Shown: positions 26,397 through 34,707 of the stretch, piece after piece
How the letters are laid out: every line of letters begins with the position of its first letter
Position numbering within the stretch: position 1 is the first letter of the stretch
Assembly (NCBI RefSeq): GCF_014236655.1
Contig: NZ_JACMYG010000006.1
Span: 1-64,000, forward strand
Origin: Pseudomonas kielensis
Lineage (GTDB): Bacteria > Pseudomonadota > Gammaproteobacteria > Pseudomonadales > Pseudomonadaceae
Reading direction: 5' to 3'
DNA length: 64,000 bases
Program-made: the position numbers and the translations under genes
The notes under the pieces: model-generated
What the model saw: only the letters and a program-made list of their open reading frames with translations
Database searches by the model: none
Told to the model about the DNA's origin: nothing

Positions 26397-27401
26397 ATGT
26401 CCAATCCATTGAACCCGCCATGCCAGGGTCGGCGGCAGCTCTTGCGGCTGGCGGCGTGTGCTCCGGTGTTGGCCTTGCTCGGTCCGCTGGCAGGCTGCTC
26501 ACGCAAGCCGCAGATGGACGCCACTTTCCTGCAGATCTGGAAAAGCCACGCCGAACTCAGTCGCGATCAGTGGGCCACGCGCATGGCGGCCATGGCTGAG
26601 CTGGGCTGCGCTGAGCTGGTGCTGCAATGGGTCGGGCTGCTGGGCGGGGACGAGCCGGACTGGATGCTGCCGGACCCGGTGATGCAGAACCTGCTGGACA
26701 CCGCCGGCGAGCACGGAATGAAAGTGCGCATCGGCCTGCCTTACGACAATGGCTGGTGGAAGGCGTTGTCGGCGACCGACCAGTCGACCCAGGCGGCATT
26801 CTTCAGCGGGTCGTTGCAGGGGGCGAGTCGCTACATGCGCGAGGCGCCGTGGTCCGCCCATGAACAGTTTGCCGGCTGGTACATCCCTTACGAGATCGAG
26901 CAGTACCACTGGACCGAACCCGCCCGCCAGGAGCGGCTGGGCAAATGGCTGACGGCCTTGTCGGGGGTGTCGCAGAACGCCGGCCATGGCGTCCCGGCCA
27001 TTTCCACCTACTACAGCACCCTGCAGACCGACGGCAGCCTGGTGCAACTGTGGCAATCGCTGCTGTCGCGCACCCAACTGCGGCCCATGGTGCAGGATGG
27101 CGTGGGCGTGGCGGGCTGGAACAACCTCAAGGCGATCGAGCCGCTGTTGCAGTACCTGCGCCAGCGTGGGGTGAAGTTCGAGGTGATTGTCGAATTGTTC
27201 GAGCAACTGCCGTCAGCGCGTAACGACGGCACGGACTTCAAGGCCGTCTCTGCGGACTACCCTCGGGTCCAGCGCCAGCTGGAGTGGGCCCAGACCACGG
27301 GCGCGGAACGCATCATCGCGTTTGCCGTCGACCCCTGGGCGACCGGCACCGACCCTCAGGCGCAACGCTTGCGCCAGCAGTGGCTCAAGGCGCGCTCCTG
27401 A
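26397..27401 (+). CDS. DUF4434 lipoprotein, TIM-barrel-like
   Basis: The protein has 334 residues with an RR-containing lipoprotein signal (residues 10-34, ending LAGC). The rest resembles DUF4434, predicted to be a glycoside-hydrolase-like TIM barrel: DATFLQIWKSHAELSRDQW, ELGCAELVLQWVG, later FAGWYIPYEIEQYHW, which carries acidic residues at a position usual for barrel active sites. It is convergent with the exopolysaccharide operon and ends 18 bp from it. A role in trimming or sensing a surface glycan is an inference from place and fold only. Confidence 0.75.
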   Translation: MSNPLNPPCQGRRQLLRLAACAPVLALLGPLAGCSRKPQMDATFLQIWKSHAELSRDQWATRMAAMAELGCAELVLQWVGLLGGDEPDWMLPDPVMQNLLDTAGEHGMKVRIGLPYDNGWWKALSATDQSTQAAFFSGSLQGASRYMREAPWSAHEQFAGWYIPYEIEQYHWTEPARQERLGKWLTALSGVSQNAGHGVPAISTYYSTLQTDGSLVQLWQSLLSRTQLRPMVQDGVGVAGWNNLKAIEPLLQYLRQRGVKFEVIVELFEQLPSARNDGTDFKAVSADYPRVQRQLEWAQTTGAERIIAFAVDPWATGTDPQAQRLRQQWLKARS

Positions 27402-27419
27402 GGTGGGCGCTATCCGGAT

Positions 27420-28547
27420 TCAGAGTGAGCGCCCGATAATCTCGCGCATGATTTCGCTGGTGCCACCGAAGATCCGCAGAGCCCGTGCATCGGCCCAGGC
27501 GCGGCCAATGCCGTACTCGGCGCTGTAGCCATAGCCGCCATACAACTGCAGCAACTCATCGAGAATCTGCCCCTGCATTTCAGTGGCATTGAGCTTGGCC
27601 ATGGCTGCGATCACCGGGTCCAGGTTGCCCTCCATCAGCTTCAGCGCGCAGTCGTCGAGAAATACCCGCAGCATGGTCAGGCGTGCCTTGGCATCGGCCA
27701 GGACAAAGCGGTTGTTCTGGTAGTCGATGACGCGCTTGCCGAACACCTTGCGACCCCGGGTGTATTCCTTGGTCTGTTCCAGCATGCCCTCGGTCGACGC
27801 TGCGGCCCGCAGGGCGATGGCCAGGCGCTCACGGGACAGTTCGTGGCTCATGTATTCGAAGCCGGCATTCAGCTCGCCCAGCAGGCAGTCAGCCGGGACT
27901 CGCACCTCATCGAAGAACAGCTCGCAGGTGTCCTGGGCGTGCTGGCCGATCTTGCGCATGGCCGGGCCCTTGCTGAAACCGGGCAGGCCTTCTTCGACAC
28001 AGAACAGCGACAGGCCGCGGGCGCCCAGTTCGGGGTCGGTGCAGGCCAGGACGATCACCAGGCCGGCGTTGACCCCGTTGGTGATGAAGGTCTTCTGCCC
28101 GCTGAGCACAAAGTCCTCGCCATCGCGTACCGCGCGGGTGCGGATCGCCTTGACGTCGCTGCCGGCGCCGGGCTCGGTCATGGCAATCGCGCCGATGACC
28201 TCGCCGCTGGCCATCGCCGGTAGCCAGCGGTCTTTCTGTGCCTGGGTGCCGAGATTCCAGAGATAAGGCGAGACCATGTCCGAGTGAATCGAGAAGCCGA
28301 TACCCAGGCAATTGGCCCGCGCCAGTTCCTCGATGACCACCACGGCGTGGCCGAAGTCACCGTCGGCGCCATAGGGGGCCGGCAGCGCTGAATTGAGCAG
28401 GCCTTGCTCGCCAGCCTCACGCCACAGTTCCCGCGGGGTCACCCCGGCGGTTTCCCATTGGTCGTAGCGCGGCAGGATGCGCTCGGCGATGAAGCGTTGC
28501 ACCTGGTCGCGGAACTGCAGGTGGTCTTCGCGGAATATCTTGCGCAT
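27420..28547 (-). CDS. Acyl-CoA dehydrogenase-like flavoenzyme in the polysaccharide operon
   Basis: The protein has 375 residues with the full acyl-CoA dehydrogenase fold. The flavin-contact segment is AMTEPGAGSD (about 122-131) and the second FAD motif QLYGGYGYSAEYGIGRAWAD lies near the C-terminus. The usual C-terminal catalytic Glu is replaced by Gly (FGGTSEI), while Glu240 in the SRERL motif occupies the alternative base position used by long-chain and isovaleryl-CoA dehydrogenases, and by PltE/RedW-type aminoacyl-carrier dehydrogenases. It is the last gene of the operon, 8 bp after the AlgF-like gene and downstream of a ligase and carrier-protein gene. I infer that it oxidises a carrier-bound acyl or aminoacyl group; plain fatty-acid oxidation is the alternative. 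Confidence 0.85.
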   Translation of the reverse strand: MRKIFREDHLQFRDQVQRFIAERILPRYDQWETAGVTPRELWREAGEQGLLNSALPAPYGADGDFGHAVVVIEELARANCLGIGFSIHSDMVSPYLWNLGTQAQKDRWLPAMASGEVIGAIAMTEPGAGSDVKAIRTRAVRDGEDFVLSGQKTFITNGVNAGLVIVLACTDPELGARGLSLFCVEEGLPGFSKGPAMRKIGQHAQDTCELFFDEVRVPADCLLGELNAGFEYMSHELSRERLAIALRAAASTEGMLEQTKEYTRGRKVFGKRVIDYQNNRFVLADAKARLTMLRVFLDDCALKLMEGNLDPVIAAMAKLNATEMQGQILDELLQLYGGYGYSAEYGIGRAWADARALRIFGGTSEIMREIIGRSL

Positions 28548-28555
28548 GGGGAGGC

Positions 28556-29221
28556 CTATTTCGCGTAGAGGTCGGTGCTGCTCAGTTGCCCGCGCAGCAC
28601 GGGGGCCGTGGCGCTGCCGGTGAGGAACAGGCTGTAGTGATCGCCGGGCTTGAGTTGTGGCAACGCCAGTTTCTCGGCCGTGGCCTTGCCGCAGCCGGCG
28701 CTCAGTGATGCGCTCACCGGGTTGATGGCTCGCGCGGTGGTGCTGTGGGCGGCGACATCGGCAAACAGTACCGGGCCGCCGTCAGCCACGGCCAGGCTGC
28801 CTTTGGGGCAATCGCTCGCCAGGTTGTAGAAGCGCAGTTCGGCTTTGAGGGCGTCATCGCTGCCGGCGCTGTCGTCCAGCACCTGCAACTTGCCGTCTTG
28901 CGGCACCAGGGTGTTGAAGCTGTCCGGCGCCACTTGCAGTTGGCCGGCGGGTTTGCCGTCGAGGGTCACGCTGAAGGTTTCGTTGCCCTTGACGGTGGCA
29001 TAGCTGCTGGCCAATTGGCTTGGGCCGATCGCTTGCACGGTACCGTTGCTGATTTGCACCTTGAGGCTGTCGGCGCTCGGGTTGACCACCCGGACAAAGG
29101 CCGAGCCCGCCGGAGGGCGGGGGGCGTACAGCTGGGCCAGGACGCCTTCGGCCATGGCCGGACCTGCCAGGCAAGTGCCCAGCAGCAGGGTGGCGCGAAG
29201 GGTAAGGGCACGCGGGTTCAT
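28556..29221 (-). CDS. AlgF-like polysaccharide acylation protein
   Basis: The protein has 221 residues with a signal peptide (residues 1-24, AMA-EG). It begins GVLAQLYAPRPPAGSAFVRVVN, which is the AlgF pattern, and has two small beta-rich halves. AlgF is a periplasmic adaptor needed for O-acetylation of alginate (WssG in acetylated cellulose). It overlaps the ligase gene by 4 bp and precedes the dehydrogenase gene. It suggests that this operon acylates an exported polysaccharide. Confidence 0.85.
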   Translation of the reverse strand: MNPRALTLRATLLLGTCLAGPAMAEGVLAQLYAPRPPAGSAFVRVVNPSADSLKVQISNGTVQAIGPSQLASSYATVKGNETFSVTLDGKPAGQLQVAPDSFNTLVPQDGKLQVLDDSAGSDDALKAELRFYNLASDCPKGSLAVADGGPVLFADVAAHSTTARAINPVSASLSAGCGKATAEKLALPQLKPGDHYSLFLTGSATAPVLRGQLSSTDLYAK

Positions 29222-30690
29222 GGTTGCTCCTTGGTGGGTTTCATGCGCGTTTCCCGGTATTGGGATTCCAGGCGCTTGCGGTCGACCTTGTCGGACACGT
29301 TGGTGGGGAACAGTCCGCAGGCCACCAGCTCCGAGGGCACCATGTAGTGCGGCAGGCGTTCGCCGAGGGCTTGTTTCCAGTTGTGCAACTGCTCCGGCAA
29401 GGGGCCGATCACTCCCGGCGCCAGGGTCTCGGGGGAGGAGACGAAGCCGATCATGCGCACCAGGCTGCCATCGGGACGGCGCAGGGCAATGGTGGCGGCC
29501 GCGTGGACGCCAGGCAGGCTGGCCAGCGCGGCATCGATTTCACCCAGCTCGATGCGGTAGCCGTTGAGCTTGATCTGGTCGTCGCGCCGGCCATGGAAGT
29601 ACACCAGGCCCTGCTCGTCGATTTCGCCAATGTCGCCGGTGCGATAGGCGCGCTTGCCGTTGTGCAGGAACAGGCTCTTGGCGGTCAGGTCAGGTCGTCC
29701 GAGGTAGCCACGCATGACGTGGTCGCCGGCGATGCAGATCTCCCCGTCGTCGAGGAACACCTCGGCATAAGGCTTGGCACGGCCGATCGACAGCGGATTG
29801 CGTGCGCCGTCCAGGGGGCGCTTGATTTCCACCCAGGTGGTCGAGCAGGTCGCTTCGGTCGGGCCATAGGAGTTGATGATGCGCGCGTCGGGAAAGCGCG
29901 CCCAGAGCTGCTCGGCCATGGCCGGCGACAGCGACTCGGCGCCGAACACGAAGACCCCCAGCTGTGGCAGGTGGGCCTGGTTGAAATCGTCATTGAGGAA
30001 CTGCTGGCGGACGAAGGCCGGCGTCGAGGCCCAGACCTGCACCCCGGTATCGGCCAGGTAACGCACGAAGGCGTCGGGCGCGGCAATGGTCTCCCGTGGG
30101 CAGAGGACGCAGGCGCCACCCAGGGCCAGGGCGCCACACAGGTCGAACAGCGAGAAGTCGAAGCTGAACAGCATCTGGTTCATGAACGCCGGACGCGGAC
30201 CCAGTGCCAGGCAGTCGCGGATCCAGCTGGCGAACAGTGCGACGCTGTCGCGACCGATCTGTACGCCCTTGGGTTCGCCCGTACTGCCCGAGGTGAACAT
30301 GATGTAGGCGATGCCCGGCTCCGCCAGCGGCGCGCAGACGGCGGCGCCGTCTTCGAAACGATTGAGGGTGGCGTTGTAGCACCGGGCGGCGGCGACCCGT
30401 TCGGTGATCAGCTTCAGGCGCTCAGGTGGGTTGATGCTGTCGACGGGCACGTAGGTGATGCCCAGGCGCAGGCAGCCGAGCATGGCCACCACAAACTCGA
30501 TCTCCTTGTGTCCGCTGATCACCAGCGCGTGGCCCGGCAGCACGCCAGCCGCCAGTGCGCGCGCCTGCCAGGCATCGGTGGCCGCCAGCAACCCGGCCCA
30601 ACTGATCTGGCGCTGGGCGTCGCTCAGCGCGGGCGCCGTGGTGGCCTGATCCTGTTCGGCGAAATCACATCGATCAAAGTCAAAATACAT
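29218..30690 (-). CDS. Amino-acid-type AMP ligase (adenylation enzyme, DltA/PltF-like)
   Basis: This stand-alone adenylation domain has 490 residues. The P-loop FTSGSTGEPKG is at 132-142, YGPTEAT and YRTGD further on, then GRRDDQIKLNGYRIELGEI; the late-motif Lys lies in PTNVSDKVDRKRL. Asp178 in FSFDFS is at the position that binds the substrate alpha-amino group in DltA and in NRPS adenylation domains, so an amino acid is the likely substrate. It should load the carrier protein encoded 35 bp upstream. The start at 30690 has GGGGG at a good distance. Substrate (Ala, Pro or another) cannot be decided by eye. Confidence 0.88.
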   Translation of the reverse strand: MYFDFDRCDFAEQDQATTAPALSDAQRQISWAGLLAATDAWQARALAAGVLPGHALVISGHKEIEFVVAMLGCLRLGITYVPVDSINPPERLKLITERVAAARCYNATLNRFEDGAAVCAPLAEPGIAYIMFTSGSTGEPKGVQIGRDSVALFASWIRDCLALGPRPAFMNQMLFSFDFSLFDLCGALALGGACVLCPRETIAAPDAFVRYLADTGVQVWASTPAFVRQQFLNDDFNQAHLPQLGVFVFGAESLSPAMAEQLWARFPDARIINSYGPTEATCSTTWVEIKRPLDGARNPLSIGRAKPYAEVFLDDGEICIAGDHVMRGYLGRPDLTAKSLFLHNGKRAYRTGDIGEIDEQGLVYFHGRRDDQIKLNGYRIELGEIDAALASLPGVHAAATIALRRPDGSLVRMIGFVSSPETLAPGVIGPLPEQLHNWKQALGERLPHYMVPSELVACGLFPTNVSDKVDRKRLESQYRETRMKPTKEQP

Positions 30691-30725
30691 ACAGCCCCCT
30701 GAGTATTGAGGGACGGCGCGGGCCG

Positions 30726-30971
30726 TCAGGCTTTCTGGTTGTCCTCGACAAAGGCGGCCAGCGCGTTGACCGACTCCAGGTGTTCTTCGATTTCGGTCGG
30801 TGGAACCTTGCAACCGAAGGCGGCCTGCACGGCCAGCACGATATCCACGGCCGTCAGCGAGTCGACCATGCCGGACTCGATCAGCAGATCGTCCGGCTCA
30901 ACAGTGGTCTGGATAACGTTGGCGACGATCTCGCCGAGTTTGGCTACGAGTGCTGCATTGGGTGTGCTCAC
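30726..30971 (-). CDS. Acyl/peptidyl carrier protein, DltC-like
   Basis: The carrier protein has 81 residues. Ser38 in GMVDSLTAV is the phosphopantetheine site; the surrounding LLIESG-VDS pattern resembles DltC and stand-alone peptidyl carriers such as PltL. It starts with GTG 30971, with GGAG upstream. It sits between the MBOAT and ligase genes, so it probably carries the activated acyl group from the ligase (optionally via the dehydrogenase) to the MBOAT protein. Confidence 0.9.
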   Translation of the reverse strand: MSTPNAALVAKLGEIVANVIQTTVEPDDLLIESGMVDSLTAVDIVLAVQAAFGCKVPPTEIEEHLESVNALAAFVEDNQKA

Positions 30972-30996
30972 GAGGTCATGCTCCGCTAGTCATTGA

Positions 30997-32577
30997 TCAG
31001 AATTGGAAGTACAGGAAGCGCGCTTCCTTGTGCAGGTTCATCAGGCACAGGAACAGCAACGCGGCCAGGATTACCAGCCATTTGAACGTTGGAGCCCAGC
31101 GCAGGAATGCCGGTCCGGTCGGCTGCGCCTTGGCCAGTGCCGGCGAGAACGTGCCCATGATCTGGTGCGAGTTGGGCAGGAACCAGACCACGCACAGCAG
31201 GGCGATGATATGGAAGATATCAAGGTGGCGGCCCATGAACATCCGCCAGGCGTCGCCCCAGGCAATCTGCGCCGGATACACCACGTTCGGCAGGCTGTCG
31301 AACCCGCGCAGACCCAGCATGCCCTCTACCAGCCGCAGCGCATCCTGGGTGTCGGCGGCGCGGAAGAACGCCTGGGCGATGATCACCACGGCGAAGGTCA
31401 ACAGGACGTAGCCGGCTTCCTTGAGGCGGTTGTTCTTGCGCTCGGCAACCGGTGTGCGGCCCACCACGAAGATGCGCCAGGCGTGGTTGATCGACAGGTA
31501 GGCAGCGTGCATCAAGCCGAAGATCAGGTACTGCAACCCGGCGCCGTGCCAGATGCCGGCCAGGCCCATGGTGAAGGCGGTCGGCAGGACGATCGTGGCC
31601 GCAAACCCGCCCAGGCTCGACACGCCCTGGGTGCCCACCGGCAAGTTGCGTTGGGTGCGGTAGCGCGACACCGCCATGGCCACCGGATAGTAGAGGTAGG
31701 CCGTCAGGTAGCGGGTCAGGGTCATGTGCCAGCGCGCCCAGAATTCGATGATGCTGCTGGCCTTGTACGGCGAGTTGAAGTTCAGCGGGAAACGGATGCC
31801 GAACATCTTCGCCAACCCCAGGGCCATGTCCGAGTAGCCGGAAAAGTCGAAGTACAGCTGCAGCGCATAGGCCAGGCCCGTGCCCCAGGCGGCCCAGAAC
31901 TGCAGCTCGCCGGGTTGAGCGAAGCCGGCATCGGCATAGGGCGCGATCGGGTCGGCCAACAGCACTTTCTTGGCCAGGCCGATGACGAACAGCATGCCGC
32001 CGACACTGAGGTTCTCGGCGTTGAAGCGGTAGGTTTCGCGCTTGGCGAACTGCGGCATCATTTCCTTGTGATGCAGGATCGGCCCGGCGATCAGGTGCGG
32101 GAAGAAGGTGACGAACAGCACGTAGCTGAGCAGGCTGCGTTCCTTGACGATGCCGGCGCGGCAATCGAGGAGGAAGCCGATCTGGGTGAAGGTGAAGAAC
32201 GAGATGCCCAGCGGCAGGATGATGTCGTCCAGGCGACCGCTGCCAAACCCCCAGTCATGGGCGAAGTTCATCAGGGTGACGAAGTACTTGTAGTGGATCA
32301 GCAGGGCGATGTCCGCCGCCACCCCGATTGTGGCCACCGCCAGTTGCAGGCGCGGGCGGTGGGCGGTGCTGAGGATGACCTGGCTGATCGCATAGTTGAA
32401 GGCGATCGAGCCGATCAGCAGCATCACAAATTGCGGGTTCCACCAGCCGTAGAACACCAGCGAGGTGATGCACAACCACACCGCGGCCATGCGCGGGCTG
32501 ATGGCGCTGAACAGGTAGTGGGCCGCCAGGGTGACCGGTAGAAACAGAAAGAGGAAAAGATAGGAGTTAAAGAGCAT
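30997..32577 (-). CDS. MBOAT acyltransferase (AlgI/DltB-like)
   Basis: The protein has 526 residues and about 11-12 membrane segments. It starts with the AlgI-type MLFNSYLFLFLFLPVTLAAH. The family's conserved His motifs are present: AGIWHGAGLQY and, shortly after, FGLMHAAY. Such proteins move acyl groups across the inner membrane onto polysaccharides or teichoic acids. The donor here is probably the carrier protein encoded next, as in DltB-DltC, rather than acetyl-CoA. It overlaps the preceding gene by 11 bp. Confidence 0.93.
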   Translation of the reverse strand: MLFNSYLFLFLFLPVTLAAHYLFSAISPRMAAVWLCITSLVFYGWWNPQFVMLLIGSIAFNYAISQVILSTAHRPRLQLAVATIGVAADIALLIHYKYFVTLMNFAHDWGFGSGRLDDIILPLGISFFTFTQIGFLLDCRAGIVKERSLLSYVLFVTFFPHLIAGPILHHKEMMPQFAKRETYRFNAENLSVGGMLFVIGLAKKVLLADPIAPYADAGFAQPGELQFWAAWGTGLAYALQLYFDFSGYSDMALGLAKMFGIRFPLNFNSPYKASSIIEFWARWHMTLTRYLTAYLYYPVAMAVSRYRTQRNLPVGTQGVSSLGGFAATIVLPTAFTMGLAGIWHGAGLQYLIFGLMHAAYLSINHAWRIFVVGRTPVAERKNNRLKEAGYVLLTFAVVIIAQAFFRAADTQDALRLVEGMLGLRGFDSLPNVVYPAQIAWGDAWRMFMGRHLDIFHIIALLCVVWFLPNSHQIMGTFSPALAKAQPTGPAFLRWAPTFKWLVILAALLFLCLMNLHKEARFLYFQF

Positions 32578-33682
32578 GGTCGTCCTGTTGCTTCGGCAAT
32601 GTGGCCAGCACGGCGCGTTCGTCGGCCGTCAGCGGCAGGGATAGGGCCATCTCGGAAAACTCCCAAATGACCAGCTTGAGGCTGGAAGGCCATTTGTCGC
32701 GTTTTTTCAGGGCGGCGAGCAACGCGCCGGAAAACTGGCCGCCGTCCATGCTCTGGTTCCACACCTGGCGCCCCAGGGTCATCCCCAGGCGTTCGGCAAA
32801 CTCACTGCGCCGGCCGTTGGAGCTACCGGCCAGCAGCACTTCCACAGGCGGCGTGTCATCCAGCAGGCCGCCACTGCGCAGCGGCTCGATACTCACGGGT
32901 TGCGCCATGTCGAGAGCGGGGCGCCAGGCCGGGCTGGCCTTTTCCAGGCCGGCCAGGCTGATCAGGTCGCCCATGCGCGGCACGGCGGTGCCGGGGGGCG
33001 AGACGTTGAACGCCTGGCTGCCCTTGCTGCCCAGCAACGCCACGGCCTGGGCCCCGACCACTTCGGCGGCCGCTTGAGCGCCGACTGCCGTCATGTGGAC
33101 ATCCGTGTGGAAAAAGCGCGGCTCGTTGCCTTGGGCCAGTGCGGGATACAGGTCGCTGTGGGGCACGCCGGCCTGTGCCAGGCGGGTTTGCCAACCCTGC
33201 AGGCGAGCCTGCAGTTGGGCGCTTTGTTGCAGGCCGCACAGGCCTTCGGTCTGCACCCGCGACTTGTCCGGCACCGTCACCACCAGCACTTGCAGGTCGT
33301 GCGCGCGCAGGTCGCCGACCCAGTGCTGCATCAGGCGCACCCGGGCTTCATAGGCGTCGTGTACCCCGGGTTGTGCGCGCAGGCCATCGCGATAGAACAA
33401 CCAGTTCGGACAGCCCTGGACCACCTGCGCACCCAGGTCACCGAAGAAGCGATAACGTACCGCCGAGCTGAGGGTGTCGGCCTCGTCCTGCAGCGGCAGT
33501 TTCATCACGTGCCCCAGCACCTGCCCGGCCGAACCGTCGACCCAGGCCGAGGGCTTGAGTTGCCCTGGTTCGAGCTTGGCGTGCAGCAGCATCCAGATGC
33601 CGACCGCCTGCCCGACCACTAACAGGCCGATGATCGCGGCAGCGCTCATGCGGTGCGAGACCGGCTTTTGCTCGTTTGCCAT
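32567..33682 (-). CDS. AlgJ/AlgX-like SGNH-type protein 1 (membrane anchored)
   Basis: The protein has 371 residues with one N-terminal membrane segment (about 13-33) and a periplasmic domain of the AlgX/AlgJ family. The candidate catalytic elements are a Ser in LLAGSSNGRR (the GxSxS-type site) and the D-x-H pair in FFHTDVHMT, which differs from the usual D-T-H-W by lacking Trp. It may transfer the acyl group to the polysaccharide, or only scaffold. It lies 3 bp after its paralogue and overlaps the MBOAT gene. Confidence 0.82.
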   Translation of the reverse strand: MANEQKPVSHRMSAAAIIGLLVVGQAVGIWMLLHAKLEPGQLKPSAWVDGSAGQVLGHVMKLPLQDEADTLSSAVRYRFFGDLGAQVVQGCPNWLFYRDGLRAQPGVHDAYEARVRLMQHWVGDLRAHDLQVLVVTVPDKSRVQTEGLCGLQQSAQLQARLQGWQTRLAQAGVPHSDLYPALAQGNEPRFFHTDVHMTAVGAQAAAEVVGAQAVALLGSKGSQAFNVSPPGTAVPRMGDLISLAGLEKASPAWRPALDMAQPVSIEPLRSGGLLDDTPPVEVLLAGSSNGRRSEFAERLGMTLGRQVWNQSMDGGQFSGALLAALKKRDKWPSSLKLVIWEFSEMALSLPLTADERAVLATLPKQQDDHAL

Positions 33683-33685
33683 CGA

Positions 33686-34681
33686 TCAGCGTCCCAGTGC
33701 GCCATGCAGGCGTTGGCGCCAGGCGCTGTCGCTCATGATCGAGGCGTTGTCCCACATGCCCGACGCTTGCGGGCCATAGGAATAGCTCGGCTCGAACATT
33801 TGCCACACCAGCACCTGGGGTGGGTTTTTCTTGAAATCGGCTGATTCCAGGTATTCCAGGAGCATGGTCCAGTGGCCGATGTTGCCCGGCTTCCAGTTCA
33901 CCGACACCGGGCGGTCTAGGGCATTGGACAGTTTCTGCGGGAAGCCGAAGTACGGCTGCACCATGCTGTGCCCGGTGACATGCACCGGTGCCGGTGTGGC
34001 ATCCAGCAGGCCGCCGGTGGTGTCCTGGCGGCGCACGACAAAGGTTTCGCGGCCGGTGGCCTTGCGTTGCTCTTCGGTCAGGAAGCGCTCGGCGAGGTCG
34101 CCATAGCGGCGCTCCTTGAACTCACTGCCCAGGGCCATGCCGGTGCCGGGATTGCCCTTGAGGTTCGGCACGTCGCGCTTGATCTGCTCGGCGGTGGCCA
34201 CGGCGGTGGCGTCGGCGGCCGGCTGGGTCCAGTGCTGGTCGGTGCGGTAGAACACGTCCTTGCCCGAGTTTTTCAGTTGGCTCAGTACGGCGGCGTCGTC
34301 GAACGTCGAGATACCCGCCTGCTTGAGCTTGCCGAGAATCGTCTGGTAGCGCTGTTTGACTGGCGGGCTCAGGGCTTTGTCGGCCGGCAGCTTGTCCTGA
34401 TAGAACAGGGTCTTGTCCGGCAGCAGCAGTACCTGCAAATGCACGCCTCGGGCGGCCAGGGCCTGGCGTGCATCGTTGATCAGCGCGGTGTTGGCGTCGA
34501 TGGCCTTGGTATCGACCACCGTCAGGCTGCCCCAGCCGGGAAACAACCAGCCGTCGCTGCCGCGAATCACCAGCGTGGAGTCTTCGGCGTGCGCGCCGGC
34601 CATCGACAGAGCCAGCGTCATGCCGAGCAGGGGGGCGCCCAGGCGTTTGAGTGGGTGGGTGACCAGGCGTGCAAGTGACAT
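33686..34681 (-). CDS. AlgX/AlgJ-like SGNH-type protein 2 (secreted)
   Basis: The protein has 331 residues with a cleavable signal peptide (residues 1-32, AGAHA-ED). The domain opens with GSDGWLFPG, a standard AlgX/AlgJ start, and keeps the family triad elements: TDQHWTQ (Asp, His and Trp) and TGHSMVQP (nucleophile Ser). It is therefore the better candidate for the periplasmic acyltransferase of this operon. The start at 34681 has AAGGA upstream; a longer frame to 34795 has no support. Confidence 0.85.
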   Translation of the reverse strand: MSLARLVTHPLKRLGAPLLGMTLALSMAGAHAEDSTLVIRGSDGWLFPGWGSLTVVDTKAIDANTALINDARQALAARGVHLQVLLLPDKTLFYQDKLPADKALSPPVKQRYQTILGKLKQAGISTFDDAAVLSQLKNSGKDVFYRTDQHWTQPAADATAVATAEQIKRDVPNLKGNPGTGMALGSEFKERRYGDLAERFLTEEQRKATGRETFVVRRQDTTGGLLDATPAPVHVTGHSMVQPYFGFPQKLSNALDRPVSVNWKPGNIGHWTMLLEYLESADFKKNPPQVLVWQMFEPSYSYGPQASGMWDNASIMSDSAWRQRLHGALGR

Positions 34682-34707
34682 GGCAAAGGTCCTTATGACG
34701 AGTGGGC

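Noticed and set aside
27420..28547. The dehydrogenase as a fatty-acid degradation gene unrelated to the operon
   Set aside because: It lies 8 bp after the AlgF-like gene on the same strand with no promoter or terminator between; kept as a member of the operon, with the plain fatty-acid role noted as an alternative.
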